DNA from: Candidatus Poribacteria bacterium
GTDB taxonomy: Bacteria > Poribacteria > WGA-4E > PCPOR2b
DNA: 7,262 bases
Assembly (NCBI GenBank): GCA_027296925.1
Contig: JAPUIP010000840.1
Coordinates: 1 to 7,262, forward strand
Direction: 5' to 3'
Below are positions 1 to 6,865 of the stretch, piece by piece. Every line of letters starts with the position of its first letter. Position 1 is the stretch's first letter. The position numbers were made by a program, and so were the translations under genes. The notes beneath the pieces were generated by a model, which saw only the letters and a list, made by a program, of their open reading frames with translations, was not told the origin of the DNA and did no database searches.

Positions 1-1
1 C

Positions 2-3000
2 CCAACAAAGGCAGGTTCAGTGCAGTTGACCGCGGCGGTGCCAAACACGGATGTATCGGCAACGCTAACACTCCTGATACGTCCGTCGGCACTCGCTGAA
101 GTGGACGTCACACCCGGAAGTCCCCAAACCCTCCGGGCTGGCGAAACTCTCCTCTTTCAGGCGTTGGGCCGGGACAGGTACCAGAACCGCATCGATCTTT
201 CAAATCCGCGAAACGGGGAGCCTCAACCCAAAATCCACTGGAAAGTATCCGGTGGGATTGGCGAAATCGACGAAAATGGTGTCTTCGTGGCGACAACCGT
301 CGGTACCGGTCGAGTGGAAGTCAGCGTCGGAGAGATGCAGCGGACTTCAGCGGAGATTACGGTCATACCGGGGGAACTCGCCGGTTTGCGCATCACGCCG
401 GCGATTGAACAGATCCGGATTGGCGAATCCCAAATCTTCACGGTGAGTGGGAGCGATACTTTTGACAACACGGTTGATCTGGCGGGAACGGAAGTGAATT
501 GGGAAATCATCGGGGAAATCGGGCGTTTCGTCGAGGATGAGGGGATAGTGCCCACCGAACGCCCATTCGAGCCCACAACGCTTAATACCGGGCAGATTCG
601 TGCAACTGTCGGGGAAATCCAGGCAACGACGCCGCCCATGACGGTCCTTGTGGGGAGAGCCGCAACGATCCGCCTCAGCCCAGACACGGGGATTAATCTT
701 ATCGCCGGTGAGACGCAGCAGTTCCGAGCGGTTGCGCAGGACGCGCGCGGAAACGAAGTCGTACGCTTCGATGACCCGATGCGGTGGGAGGTCTTCGGTT
801 CTCCGATCGGCGCAATCACTCGCGATGGACTATTGACTGCGAAAACGCCGGGGTTCGGTCAAGTCATGGTCTCCATCGGTGATGTGTTCGCCGAATCTGG
901 GCTCATTGCCGTTCAGGCAGGGCCACTGGAGCAGTTGGTACTATCACCGACATCGGCGGGTCTGATCGCCGGTGAAACGCAACAGTTCAGTGTCGTCGGA
1001 CAGGATGTCGTCGGCAACCGAGTCCGCATCGAAGAAATCCAATGGGATGTTTTGGGGGACATCGGTGAAATCAGCGACAGGGGACTTTTCACAGCTCAGC
1101 GCGCAGGGAGCGGACAGATCCAAGTCAGCGCTGAGCCTTCAGCCGCGGATGGAGCGGGAAGGCTGACCCAACACTCCGGACAGCTCACGGTGCGTCCCGC
1201 ACAACTGTCAGAAATCCAGGTCACGCCTGAAACGGATCTGATCCTTGGCGTCGGTGAGAACTTCAATTTTGTCGCAACCGGGGTCGATGCCTTCGGAAAT
1301 GCGGTGCCACTCTCCGATCCGCTCTGGGAGGTGGTTGGCGATATTGGCATCATCAATCCGATCGGAAACTTCACCGCACTCCGCGAGAATAGTGGACGTG
1401 TCCGTGTTTCATCGGATGGATTCACCGGCGAGTCTGGGGAAATCGTGATCACTTCCCCTCACCGACTGCTGCTGTCCGACATCACCGCCGGTCGAGAACA
1501 GGAGAGCACTATGCAAATCGCGATCCAATCTCCTGATACCGGCGAGGTCGGTAGCTCCGCTCCATCGCCCATCTCCGCAGAATTGCGACTGCGCTATCCC
1601 GCAGATTTGCTGAATTTTCTTCGATTGGAGCAAACATCGTCGATTCAAGAGGCTAAAGCCATCAATCAACCGGTGGAGGGCTTCGTCGCGCTATCCTTCC
1701 AATTTCAATCGACGGCAGCGGCCGAAGCAGCCACAGACCTTCTCCACCTTACCTTCGTCGTGACCGCCGATGCCCCGATTGACGCGACGGGGATGATCGA
1801 GGTCGAATCCGCAAGATTTCTGGATGCCGAAGGGAAGAACGTTCCGGTGCGGAGCGGTCAGAGTCGATTGACCGTCCTCCCCGATGTAACGCTGGCGCTC
1901 GACACTGCCATCGTCGCGCCGGGCGCCAGCACAACCTTCCCGTTGTCCTTACGCCAGGCGTTCAGAAGTTCAGCGGGGCAGGGCATTCAGGGTGTCATTC
2001 AGATGCGCAGCCATCCGACGTTAACCCCGATTGTGTCGATTGCGCCGAATCCAGCACTTGGCGGGCAAGTTGCCGTCGAGTCGCACAGCGCCGGCGAAGC
2101 GGAGTTGAAGCTCGATGGAATTCCCGATTCCGCCGCACTCGAATCTGGCGTTCTGATTGCCTACGTTTCCATTCGATTGGATGCCTCAGCAACTCCAAAC
2201 GCACAGATGCCCATCGCGCTTTCGGCAAAACTCGTCACGGCGGAAGGTTTCCCTTACGGTATCGTCACGCAGCCGGGGGAGATCATCGTGCTGGATAATC
2301 GCCCGCCCGGCGGAGTGATTCAAATTAACGATGGCGCAAACTACACCGCCGATAGAGATGTGGTGTTGGCGATCGAGGGCATCGACGCGGGTGGTCAAGT
2401 CACGGCGATGCGCTTTGTGAATGATCAGGATTTCGCTGGGGTAGGCGATGTGGGTCCAGATTGGATCGACTTCGCACCGAGCTTTGCGTGGAGGCTCTCA
2501 TCAGGAGAGGGACCTAAGACTGTATTTGCTCAGCTTCGAGATGCCGCAGGGAATGTCTCCAACGCGACCATCAGCGATCAGATCATCCTTGACACAACGC
2601 CGCCAATCGGATCGCTGACCATTGCAGAGAAACCGACGAAAAACCTGCGGGTCACGTTGCACTTGCGTGCGGACGATGCACTGAGCGACATGGAGGCAAC
2701 CGGTCAGGTTCGCTTGCGTAATAGGGATGGCAATTTTCCGGATGAGGCGGAAGGGTGGCAGCCGTTTCAGCCGGTCATGGTGTGGGCGCTCTCGGAGGGA
2801 CGCGGGCGGAAGACCATATTTGCGCAGTTCCGCGATGCGGCGCAGAACCTCTCGACTATCACGTCAGACACGACCGAACTGGACGATCAACCCCCACAAC
2901 TCCTTTCAGTTCGCCCGGAGGATGGTGCAATCTATCGGCCGGTCAACACGCCAATTGTCATTGCATTCAGCGAAATCCTCGCTGGGGCGAACTTATCGAC

Positions 3001-3979
3001 GTCCCTGTTGACGGTGATCGGTGAGCAGAGCGGCAGCCATAGCGGCCTGCTAAAGGTGCGTGGCTCCCAACTTGATTTTGTCGCCAATCGGCTCTTTGCT
3101 GACCTGGAAACCGTAACCGTGACGCTCAAAGCCGGGGTTCGAGATCGAGCAGGCAACGCGAGTCCCACGACGCTTTCGTGGCGTTTCTCCACGGGGGTGG
3201 GCGTGTGGCCTGGCGACACGAACAACGATGGGAGGGTAGATTCACTCGACATCGTTCCAATCGGCAAATATTGGGGACAGACGGGACCACCGCGTGAGTC
3301 GAGTTTGGCGGGCGGGGCCCCGACGGAATGGCGCGTCCAACCGGCCCTCCCGTTTACGACACCGGCAACCACTTACGCCGACGCCGACGGGAATGGAGTT
3401 GTTAACGCCGATGACGTGATGCCGATTTCACTAAACTGGAATCGCTCACGCGAGGGCGGACCAACGCAAAGTCCATCGCTGAGTACAGCACAGGGGCGAA
3501 TCGACGAATCACGAAATACGCCTCACGCGCCCCAGGTTCTGCATGAGGACACCGAAAAATGGCTAGCAATCTATCGGACCATCCACGCGAAACTTCTGAC
3601 CTTGCCCCCAACGCTTGAAGGCGTGATCGCATTACGAAAAATCATTGAAGTGCAGCTTGCCCGGCTGGAGTCGCAGCTCTTTCCCGGCGAAACCCGGCTT
3701 TTGCCCAATTTCCCGAACCCCTTCAACCCGGAGACGTGGATTCCTTATCAGTTGGCTGAAGATGGGGAAGTGGCAATCGAGATTTATAACTTGCAGGGAC
3801 GGTTGGTGCGACGGCTCAATGCAGGTCACCAGCGGCGTGGCTATTACATTGAAAAAGGGAAGGCGGTGCATTGGGATGGACGCAACCGATGGGGGGAACG
3901 GGTCGCCAGTAGTGTGTACATCTACCGCCTGAATGTTGGGGATTTTTCCGAAACCCGACGGCTTGTCCTCATAAAATGA
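2..3979 (+). CDS. Giant modular secreted/surface protein: Ig-like repeats, two cohesin-like modules, dockerin, FlgD-like C-terminus (5' partial)
   Basis: The reading frame is open from the left edge to a TGA at 3977-3979. A GTG at 20 could start a 1319-residue protein, but the residues before and after it look like the tail of another Ig-like repeat, so it is probably internal. Numbering from that GTG: five Ig-like repeats at about 24-118, 119-212, 213-301, 302-394 and 395-480, with recurrent AGETQQF, a central W-x-V-x-G and xxGxFTA. Two cohesin-like beta-sandwich modules follow at about 481-619 and 620-759. Next are two Ig-like domains containing FAQxRDAA (760-956) and a Big_5/SbsA-like domain (957-1060). 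A dockerin-like pair of Ca-binding loops (1066-1077, 1121-1132) comes next, then a helical linker (about 1160-1226). A FlgD-like C-terminal domain (1227-1319) with NFPNPFNPETWIPYQL and WDGRNRWGERVASSVYIYRL ends the protein. No catalytic domain is visible. The likely role is adhesive or scaffolding at the cell surface. Family labels come from recognised patterns; the cohesin calls are the least certain. Confidence 0.9.
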   Translation, partial: PTKAGSVQLTAAVPNTDVSATLTLLIRPSALAEVDVTPGSPQTLRAGETLLFQALGRDRYQNRIDLSNPRNGEPQPKIHWKVSGGIGEIDENGVFVATTVGTGRVEVSVGEMQRTSAEITVIPGELAGLRITPAIEQIRIGESQIFTVSGSDTFDNTVDLAGTEVNWEIIGEIGRFVEDEGIVPTERPFEPTTLNTGQIRATVGEIQATTPPMTVLVGRAATIRLSPDTGINLIAGETQQFRAVAQDARGNEVVRFDDPMRWEVFGSPIGAITRDGLLTAKTPGFGQVMVSIGDVFAESGLIAVQAGPLEQLVLSPTSAGLIAGETQQFSVVGQDVVGNRVRIEEIQWDVLGDIGEISDRGLFTAQRAGSGQIQVSAEPSAADGAGRLTQHSGQLTVRPAQLSEIQVTPETDLILGVGENFNFVATGVDAFGNAVPLSDPLWEVVGDIGIINPIGNFTALRENSGRVRVSSDGFTGESGEIVITSPHRLLLSDITAGREQESTMQIAIQSPDTGEVGSSAPSPISAELRLRYPADLLNFLRLEQTSSIQEAKAINQPVEGFVALSFQFQSTAAAEAATDLLHLTFVVTADAPIDATGMIEVESARFLDAEGKNVPVRSGQSRLTVLPDVTLALDTAIVAPGASTTFPLSLRQAFRSSAGQGIQGVIQMRSHPTLTPIVSIAPNPALGGQVAVESHSAGEAELKLDGIPDSAALESGVLIAYVSIRLDASATPNAQMPIALSAKLVTAEGFPYGIVTQPGEIIVLDNRPPGGVIQINDGANYTADRDVVLAIEGIDAGGQVTAMRFVNDQDFAGVGDVGPDWIDFAPSFAWRLSSGEGPKTVFAQLRDAAGNVSNATISDQIILDTTPPIGSLTIAEKPTKNLRVTLHLRADDALSDMEATGQVRLRNRDGNFPDEAEGWQPFQPVMVWALSEGRGRKTIFAQFRDAAQNLSTITSDTTELDDQPPQLLSVRPEDGAIYRPVNTPIVIAFSEILAGANLSTSLLTVIGEQSGSHSGLLKVRGSQLDFVANRLFADLETVTVTLKAGVRDRAGNASPTTLSWRFSTGVGVWPGDTNNDGRVDSLDIVPIGKYWGQTGPPRESSLAGGAPTEWRVQPALPFTTPATTYADADGNGVVNADDVMPISLNWNRSREGGPTQSPSLSTAQGRIDESRNTPHAPQVLHEDTEKWLAIYRTIHAKLLTLPPTLEGVIALRKIIEVQLARLESQLFPGETRLLPNFPNPFNPETWIPYQLAEDGEVAIEIYNLQGRLVRRLNAGHQRRGYYIEKGKAVHWDGRNRWGERVASSVYIYRLNVGDFSETRRLVLIK
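89..1459 (+). repeat. Five tandem bacterial Ig-like repeats, protein level
   Basis: Five units of roughly 86-95 residues begin at nucleotides 89, 374, 656, 923 and 1202. Each opens with a strand of the type LxxIxVTP, then (A)GExxxF, a xDxxGN turn, a W(E/K/D)(V/I)xG strand followed by IGxI, and a GxVxVSxG strand before the next unit. Unit 2 is the most divergent, with an insertion rich in Pro and Glu after its IGRF segment. The coding DNA of the units is not closely identical, so these are old duplications rather than a recent expansion. Residues before nucleotide 89 (LTLLIRPS) match the end of a further upstream unit. Confidence 0.8.
3215..3415 (+). other. Dockerin-like module with two EF-hand-type calcium loops, within the large surface protein
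   Basis: Loop 1, DTNNDGRVDSLD (residues 1066-1077 from the GTG at 20), is followed by the helix-like IVPIGKYW. Loop 2, DADGNGVVNADD (1121-1132), is followed by the parallel VMPISLNW. The regularly spaced Asp/Asn residues are the calcium ligands expected of dockerin type I loops. Loop starts are 55 residues apart, longer than in classical clostridial dockerins, because an insert rich in Pro, Gly and Thr and containing a TEW motif sits between them. Dockerins bind cohesin modules in cellulosome-type systems; which partner this one binds cannot be told from the sequence. Confidence 0.75.
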
Positions 3980-3981
3980 GG
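3967..3981. terminator. Weak hairpin across the stop codon of the surface protein gene
   Basis: CCTCATAAAATGAGG is a perfect 6-bp inverted repeat (CCTCAT/ATGAGG) with an AAA loop, covering the TGA at 3977-3979. It lies between two convergent genes, where a terminator for either strand would be expected. The stem is short and AT-containing, and no clear T-run follows on either strand, so an intrinsic terminator is doubtful. I see no better hairpin in the rest of the 3980-4073 gap. Confidence 0.2.
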
Positions 3982-4073
3982 GTTAATCTGCTTGTTGTGC
4001 CTGAATTTGCGTGATTATCATCCTGAGGTATTTGGCAGAGTACCGGGCGTACAGCAGGGATTCTACACTAGAC

Positions 4074-5456
4074 CTACTTCACACGCTGCATGTAAATATC
4101 TCCGAGATCGTGTCGGGCGTCGCTCCACACAACCGTCAGTTCCGCAGAATCGGATCGCACGACATAAGGCACCAGCTTTTCTCCACTCGACGTGGAGATG
4201 GGAATCCCGTTTTCAGCCCAAAGTGCTTCGCCTGCTAAGTTGATCTTTTGCCCGTAGATCGCGTCTTTGCTCTCATCGCCGTAGTCCTCCCGATAATCGA
4301 GCCAGGCGATGAAAAATTCACGGTCTCGGTGCCGAATCAGAAACGGTGCAGCCTGATGCCCGCCGGCAACACAGATCGAAATGCCGTTGAACGCCCACTG
4401 TGGTTTCCCGTCGGCGCCGATTCGCTGGGCATAGAGATCTGAGAAAATATCCCGCTCGTCTCGCCAAACCGCTACCATGCCACCGCTTCCGTCGCTCGTG
4501 ATGGAAGCGTCTTTTTGAATGCCGGGGGCTGTGCAAATCGGCACCCCGCTCTCGCCCCATCGCTTCTTTCCCTCTCGATCGATCCGTTGGGCATACAGAT
4601 CATCATTGATAAAATTGCGGTAGATCTGCCAGACAACGATGAGTCCCCCCTGCCCATCGCTGACCGCCCGCGGTTCGCCCTGCATGCCTTCCAGAGGCGA
4701 AAGAAAGATTGGTGCCTTCCAGAGAGGTTTGCCGCTCAGATCAAGGTGATGCGCCATGATGTGCCACTGATCGTCACCAACCACATCCCACCAGATCACG
4801 TAGAAACCGCCTGCATTATCAGAGACAAGCTGCGGATTGCTCTGAAGCGCCTCAGACGGAAATACGGGCACGCCGTCAGCCTCCCACATCCGTTGCCCGT
4901 TGGCGTCGATACGCTGGACGTAAAGATCATGGTACGCCGGGGCACGGCGTCGATCCTTCCAAACAACAATCACGCCGCCGGCGCGATCGCTCAGAACGTT
5001 AATGTCTGATTGCTCCACCGGGTGTGTGCACACAGGCATCCCGCCGACCTGCCATAGAACCTTCCCGGCCAGATCGATGGACTGGGCATAAACATCCCAG
5101 GTTCGCCACGCACGGCGATCCGTCCATACGATAATGGCCCGATCGCCATGACGCACCATTCGCAGCCCGCGCTGGTTGTTTTTTTCGCGACAGATCCCCA
5201 CTCCGCTGGCATCCCATAATGTGACGCCGGCGGGGTCAATCCGTTGGGCATAGACATCCCAATCCGTCCCCGTGCGGTAATCCTCCCAAACGACGATGGT
5301 TCCCCCTCCGCCATCGTCCACCGCCCGTGGAAAAACTTGCCCATCAGGGGCGGTAGAGACAGGTATATTCTCGGAAGCGTCCGTGAAGATGGTGCGCAAC
5401 AAGGATAGAAAACAGAGCGAGCTCAATAAGAAAAACCGGCGATGAATCTGTTTCAT
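4074..5456 (-). CDS. Secreted eight-repeat protein, predicted beta-propeller
   Basis: 460 residues, ATG at 5456 and TAG at 4076-4074. Residues 1-28 look like a Sec signal peptide: basic start (KQIHRR), hydrophobic FFLLSSLCFLSLL, possible cleavage near TDAS. C15 does not sit in a good lipobox. The mature part is almost entirely eight repeats of 54-59 residues with the pattern GGxIVVWxDxR...DxYAQRIDxxGxxxW...GVPIC. The VVW-type Trp residues are at 57, 111, 166, 222, 276, 331, 385 and 444. The spacing, the four strand-like segments per unit and the W/D/G pattern fit a beta-propeller. No catalytic motif is recognisable, so ligand binding or protein interaction is the most that can be inferred. 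It lacks the PNPFNPETW-type C-terminal domain of the convergent surface protein, so any route to the surface would differ. Start choice is supported by a ribosome binding site. It lies 32 bases downstream of the Nudix gene in the same direction. Confidence 0.9.
   Translation of the reverse strand: MKQIHRRFFLLSSLCFLSLLRTIFTDASENIPVSTAPDGQVFPRAVDDGGGGTIVVWEDYRTGTDWDVYAQRIDPAGVTLWDASGVGICREKNNQRGLRMVRHGDRAIIVWTDRRAWRTWDVYAQSIDLAGKVLWQVGGMPVCTHPVEQSDINVLSDRAGGVIVVWKDRRRAPAYHDLYVQRIDANGQRMWEADGVPVFPSEALQSNPQLVSDNAGGFYVIWWDVVGDDQWHIMAHHLDLSGKPLWKAPIFLSPLEGMQGEPRAVSDGQGGLIVVWQIYRNFINDDLYAQRIDREGKKRWGESGVPICTAPGIQKDASITSDGSGGMVAVWRDERDIFSDLYAQRIGADGKPQWAFNGISICVAGGHQAAPFLIRHRDREFFIAWLDYREDYGDESKDAIYGQKINLAGEALWAENGIPISTSSGEKLVPYVVRSDSAELTVVWSDARHDLGDIYMQRVK
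4077..5357 (-). repeat. Eight tandem ~55-residue propeller-blade repeats, protein level
   Basis: Repeat units start near residues 34, 89, 143, 199, 253, 308, 362 and 421. Units 3, 5 and 6 are the most typical. Unit 4 is the most degenerate: its D-x-R becomes WDVVG, YAQRID becomes MAHHLD, and GVPI becomes APIFL. Unit 7 carries a short insertion (DYGDESKD), giving the 59-residue spacing. Unit 8 stops after the YMQRV strand and lacks the xxGxxxW...GVPI segment. Units differ substantially, so this is an old internal duplication. Confidence 0.8.
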
Positions 5457-5465
5457 CCGAAATTG

Positions 5466-5471
5466 TCCTTC
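5466..5471 (-). promoter_or_regulatory. Ribosome binding site of the propeller gene
   Basis: On the minus strand GAAGGA lies 9 bases before the ATG at 5456. This supports that start and places translation initiation in the short gap after the Nudix stop codon. Confidence 0.6.
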
Positions 5472-5488
5472 GTAGCCTCATGCGATAT

Positions 5489-5944
5489 CTATTCACAATG
5501 AGATAGGAATTCAGACCACGCTCGGATGGATCGCTTGTAACCTTCCGGCATGTTCAAGGACTGAACCTCTTGCAGGCTGAACAGTCCAACGGCTTTATGT
5601 TCTGGGCTATGTGTGATTTCGGCGAAAAGGTCAGGATAGCAGCCATACGTCACGATGAGGACATCAACGCCTTCGTAAATGTGGTAGACCCAGCTATCTA
5701 AGATCGGTCCAATCTTTGAAGTCAGTCCCAGTTCCTCTTCAATTTCTCGAATCACACAATCTTCGGGAGTTTCAGCGGGTTCCAACTTACCGCCGGGTAA
5801 TTCCCACTCATCACGGTCATTCTTGAGCAGTACAACCTTTTCTCCTTTGAAAATCACGCCCTTTATGGATACGGGAAATCTGTAAGCTCGATTATCTTGA
5901 GGAATCGGGATTTCCCGTTTGCGCGGCTGTTTAGCGTTTGTCAT
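5489..5944 (-). CDS. Nudix hydrolase (NUDIX-box pyrophosphohydrolase)
   Basis: 151 residues from the ATG at 5944. A TTG at 5950 would add two residues; neither start has a clear Shine-Dalgarno sequence, and I chose ATG. The Nudix box is complete and matches GX5EX7REUXEEXGU exactly. It is G-KLEPA-E-TPEDCVI-REIEEELGL, at residues 52-74 from this ATG, preceded by the typical WELPGG. The REIEEE glutamates would bind the divalent metal. Nudix enzymes cleave a nucleoside diphosphate linked to another moiety (NTPs, nucleotide sugars, ADP-ribose, dinucleotides). The substrate cannot be read from this sequence, and no extra specificity domain is present. The length is normal for a single-domain family member. 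A basic, Pro-rich N-terminus (KQPRKREIPIPQ) precedes the fold. The protein is cytoplasmic, with no signal peptide. The gene sits between the hydrolase gene (94-base gap) and the propeller gene (32-base gap), all on the minus strand. Confidence 0.92.
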   Translation of the reverse strand: MTNAKQPRKREIPIPQDNRAYRFPVSIKGVIFKGEKVVLLKNDRDEWELPGGKLEPAETPEDCVIREIEEELGLTSKIGPILDSWVYHIYEGVDVLIVTYGCYPDLFAEITHSPEHKAVGLFSLQEVQSLNMPEGYKRSIRAWSEFLSHCE

Positions 5945-6038
5945 CGTCAAAAGTTTGTGTCAATCTGAGTCCAATGAAGAATCTCTGTCTATCCCATAGT
6001 GGCGATCTTTCGTAACCTCCAAGACGGCATATGACATT

Positions 6039-6836
6039 TCACTTTCTTGTTATTGTGGTCAGGTCGTCACTCGCAATCGTCGGGCACCAGAACTTTTCGA
6101 TGTACGCAATGATAAGTCGCGTTCCCTCTTCATGGCTCACATACGGCGGCTTGAACGGATTGTACATGGCGTCGGTGAGGTCCCGCGTCAATACCACGTT
6201 GAACGCTTGCCGAACCATCACCTTGATCGCAAATGATCGCCCAAGCACACACATATTGGTGTGAACGCCCATATAGATCAGATTCTGGATGCCCTTGTGT
6301 ATGAGGATATTGTAGACCTCCTGTCCATCGTCGCTGATGGCATCCCCATCTTTAATCTCGATTGCGGGATGCTGACGGTGCCACGCTTTGAATCCTTTCT
6401 CCTCACCGGTGTCAGAACCGCCATCGGATGCATCGACCGGCTGGGGTGGATCTAGGCGATCAATAGGCTCGCGCATCTCCGCGGCGGGTACATCAAGCAC
6501 CCAGAGTCGGGCCGGATGGTCTTTGTAGAAATCCATTGTATCCGACGGTGCATGAATAATCTGTACCCCGCGATTCCTGGCGGCATCGATCACGGTATTC
6601 ATTCGGGGCGCCATGACATTCACGCGCTCGGTTGCCCCCCAGGACCAGTGCTTGTTCCACATATCCACGATAACGATAGCGGTTTCGGATGGAAGCCAGA
6701 CGACCTCCTCTTCAACAACTCGCCAGCCATTGCGTCCCGTTGTCTTGGGCACTTGCCGAAGAGTCGTCAGCCGCAGTTGACCATTGTCAGCAGATTCACT
6801 CGAACCAAATACCATGAGCGGCGCCTGAAATATCAT
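6039..6836 (-). CDS. Isochorismatase-like cysteine hydrolase
   Basis: 265 residues from the ATG at 6836, which has a strong GAGGAG-type ribosome binding site. The frame stays open to an upstream ATG at 6983, but that would overlap the aldolase gene by 118 bases and add unrelated sequence. The isochorismatase/nicotinamidase fold is shown by the hydrophobic strand ending in Asp (AIVIVDMWNKHW, D58) and by the nucleophile motif GVHTNMCVLGRS (C196). K162 lies 34 residues before the Cys, the spacing usual for the catalytic Lys of the family. D58-K162-C196 is therefore the likely triad. Family members hydrolyse amides or vinyl ethers (nicotinamide, isochorismate, N-carbamoyl compounds); the substrate here is unknown. 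The protein is longer than a typical 180-210-residue member because of an N-terminal extension of about 50 residues and an acidic insertion (about 126-150). The C-terminal segment with YVSHEEGT and FWCPTIASDDL is recalled from a subgroup in Planctomycetes-like bacteria. Very likely co-transcribed with the aldolase gene 29 bases upstream. Confidence 0.9.
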   Translation of the reverse strand: MIFQAPLMVFGSSESADNGQLRLTTLRQVPKTTGRNGWRVVEEEVVWLPSETAIVIVDMWNKHWSWGATERVNVMAPRMNTVIDAARNRGVQIIHAPSDTMDFYKDHPARLWVLDVPAAEMREPIDRLDPPQPVDASDGGSDTGEEKGFKAWHRQHPAIEIKDGDAISDDGQEVYNILIHKGIQNLIYMGVHTNMCVLGRSFAIKVMVRQAFNVVLTRDLTDAMYNPFKPPYVSHEEGTRLIIAYIEKFWCPTIASDDLTTITRK

Positions 6837-6844
6837 TGGGGTTA

Positions 6845-6851
6845 CTCCTCT
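6845..6851 (-). promoter_or_regulatory. Ribosome binding site deciding the start of the isochorismatase-like gene
   Basis: On the minus strand AGAGGAG lies 8 bases before the ATG at 6836, inside the 29-base gap after the aldolase stop codon. It is the strongest Shine-Dalgarno match seen in the window. It favours this ATG over the upstream one at 6983, which lies inside the aldolase coding region. Confidence 0.75.
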
Positions 6852-6865
6852 CTTGATTCGAAGAT

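Noticed and set aside
223..819. 198-residue open frame on the minus strand within the surface protein gene
   Set aside because: It lies antisense to clearly patterned Ig-like repeats, is rich in Ser/Pro/Arg without domain logic, and has no credible ribosome binding site; a shadow frame.
3992..4243. Short plus-strand frames (75 and 83 residues) starting in the convergent gap
   Set aside because: Both run into the antisense of the propeller gene's 3' end, lack ribosome binding sites and show no recognisable features.
4515..5009. 164-residue open frame on the plus strand opposite the propeller gene
   Set aside because: The minus-strand frame has a signal peptide and eight regular repeats, while this one shows no motif; a shadow of the repeats' codon bias.
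5945..5975. TTGACA-like sequence on the minus strand just upstream of the Nudix start
   Set aside because: There is no room for a -10 element and leader between it and the start codon, so it cannot serve as the promoter of that gene.
5989..6020. GGAGG on the minus strand followed by ATG GGA TAG, a possible tiny leader ORF before the Nudix gene
   Set aside because: The spacing of about 18 bases is too long for a ribosome binding site and the ORF is two codons; probably coincidental.
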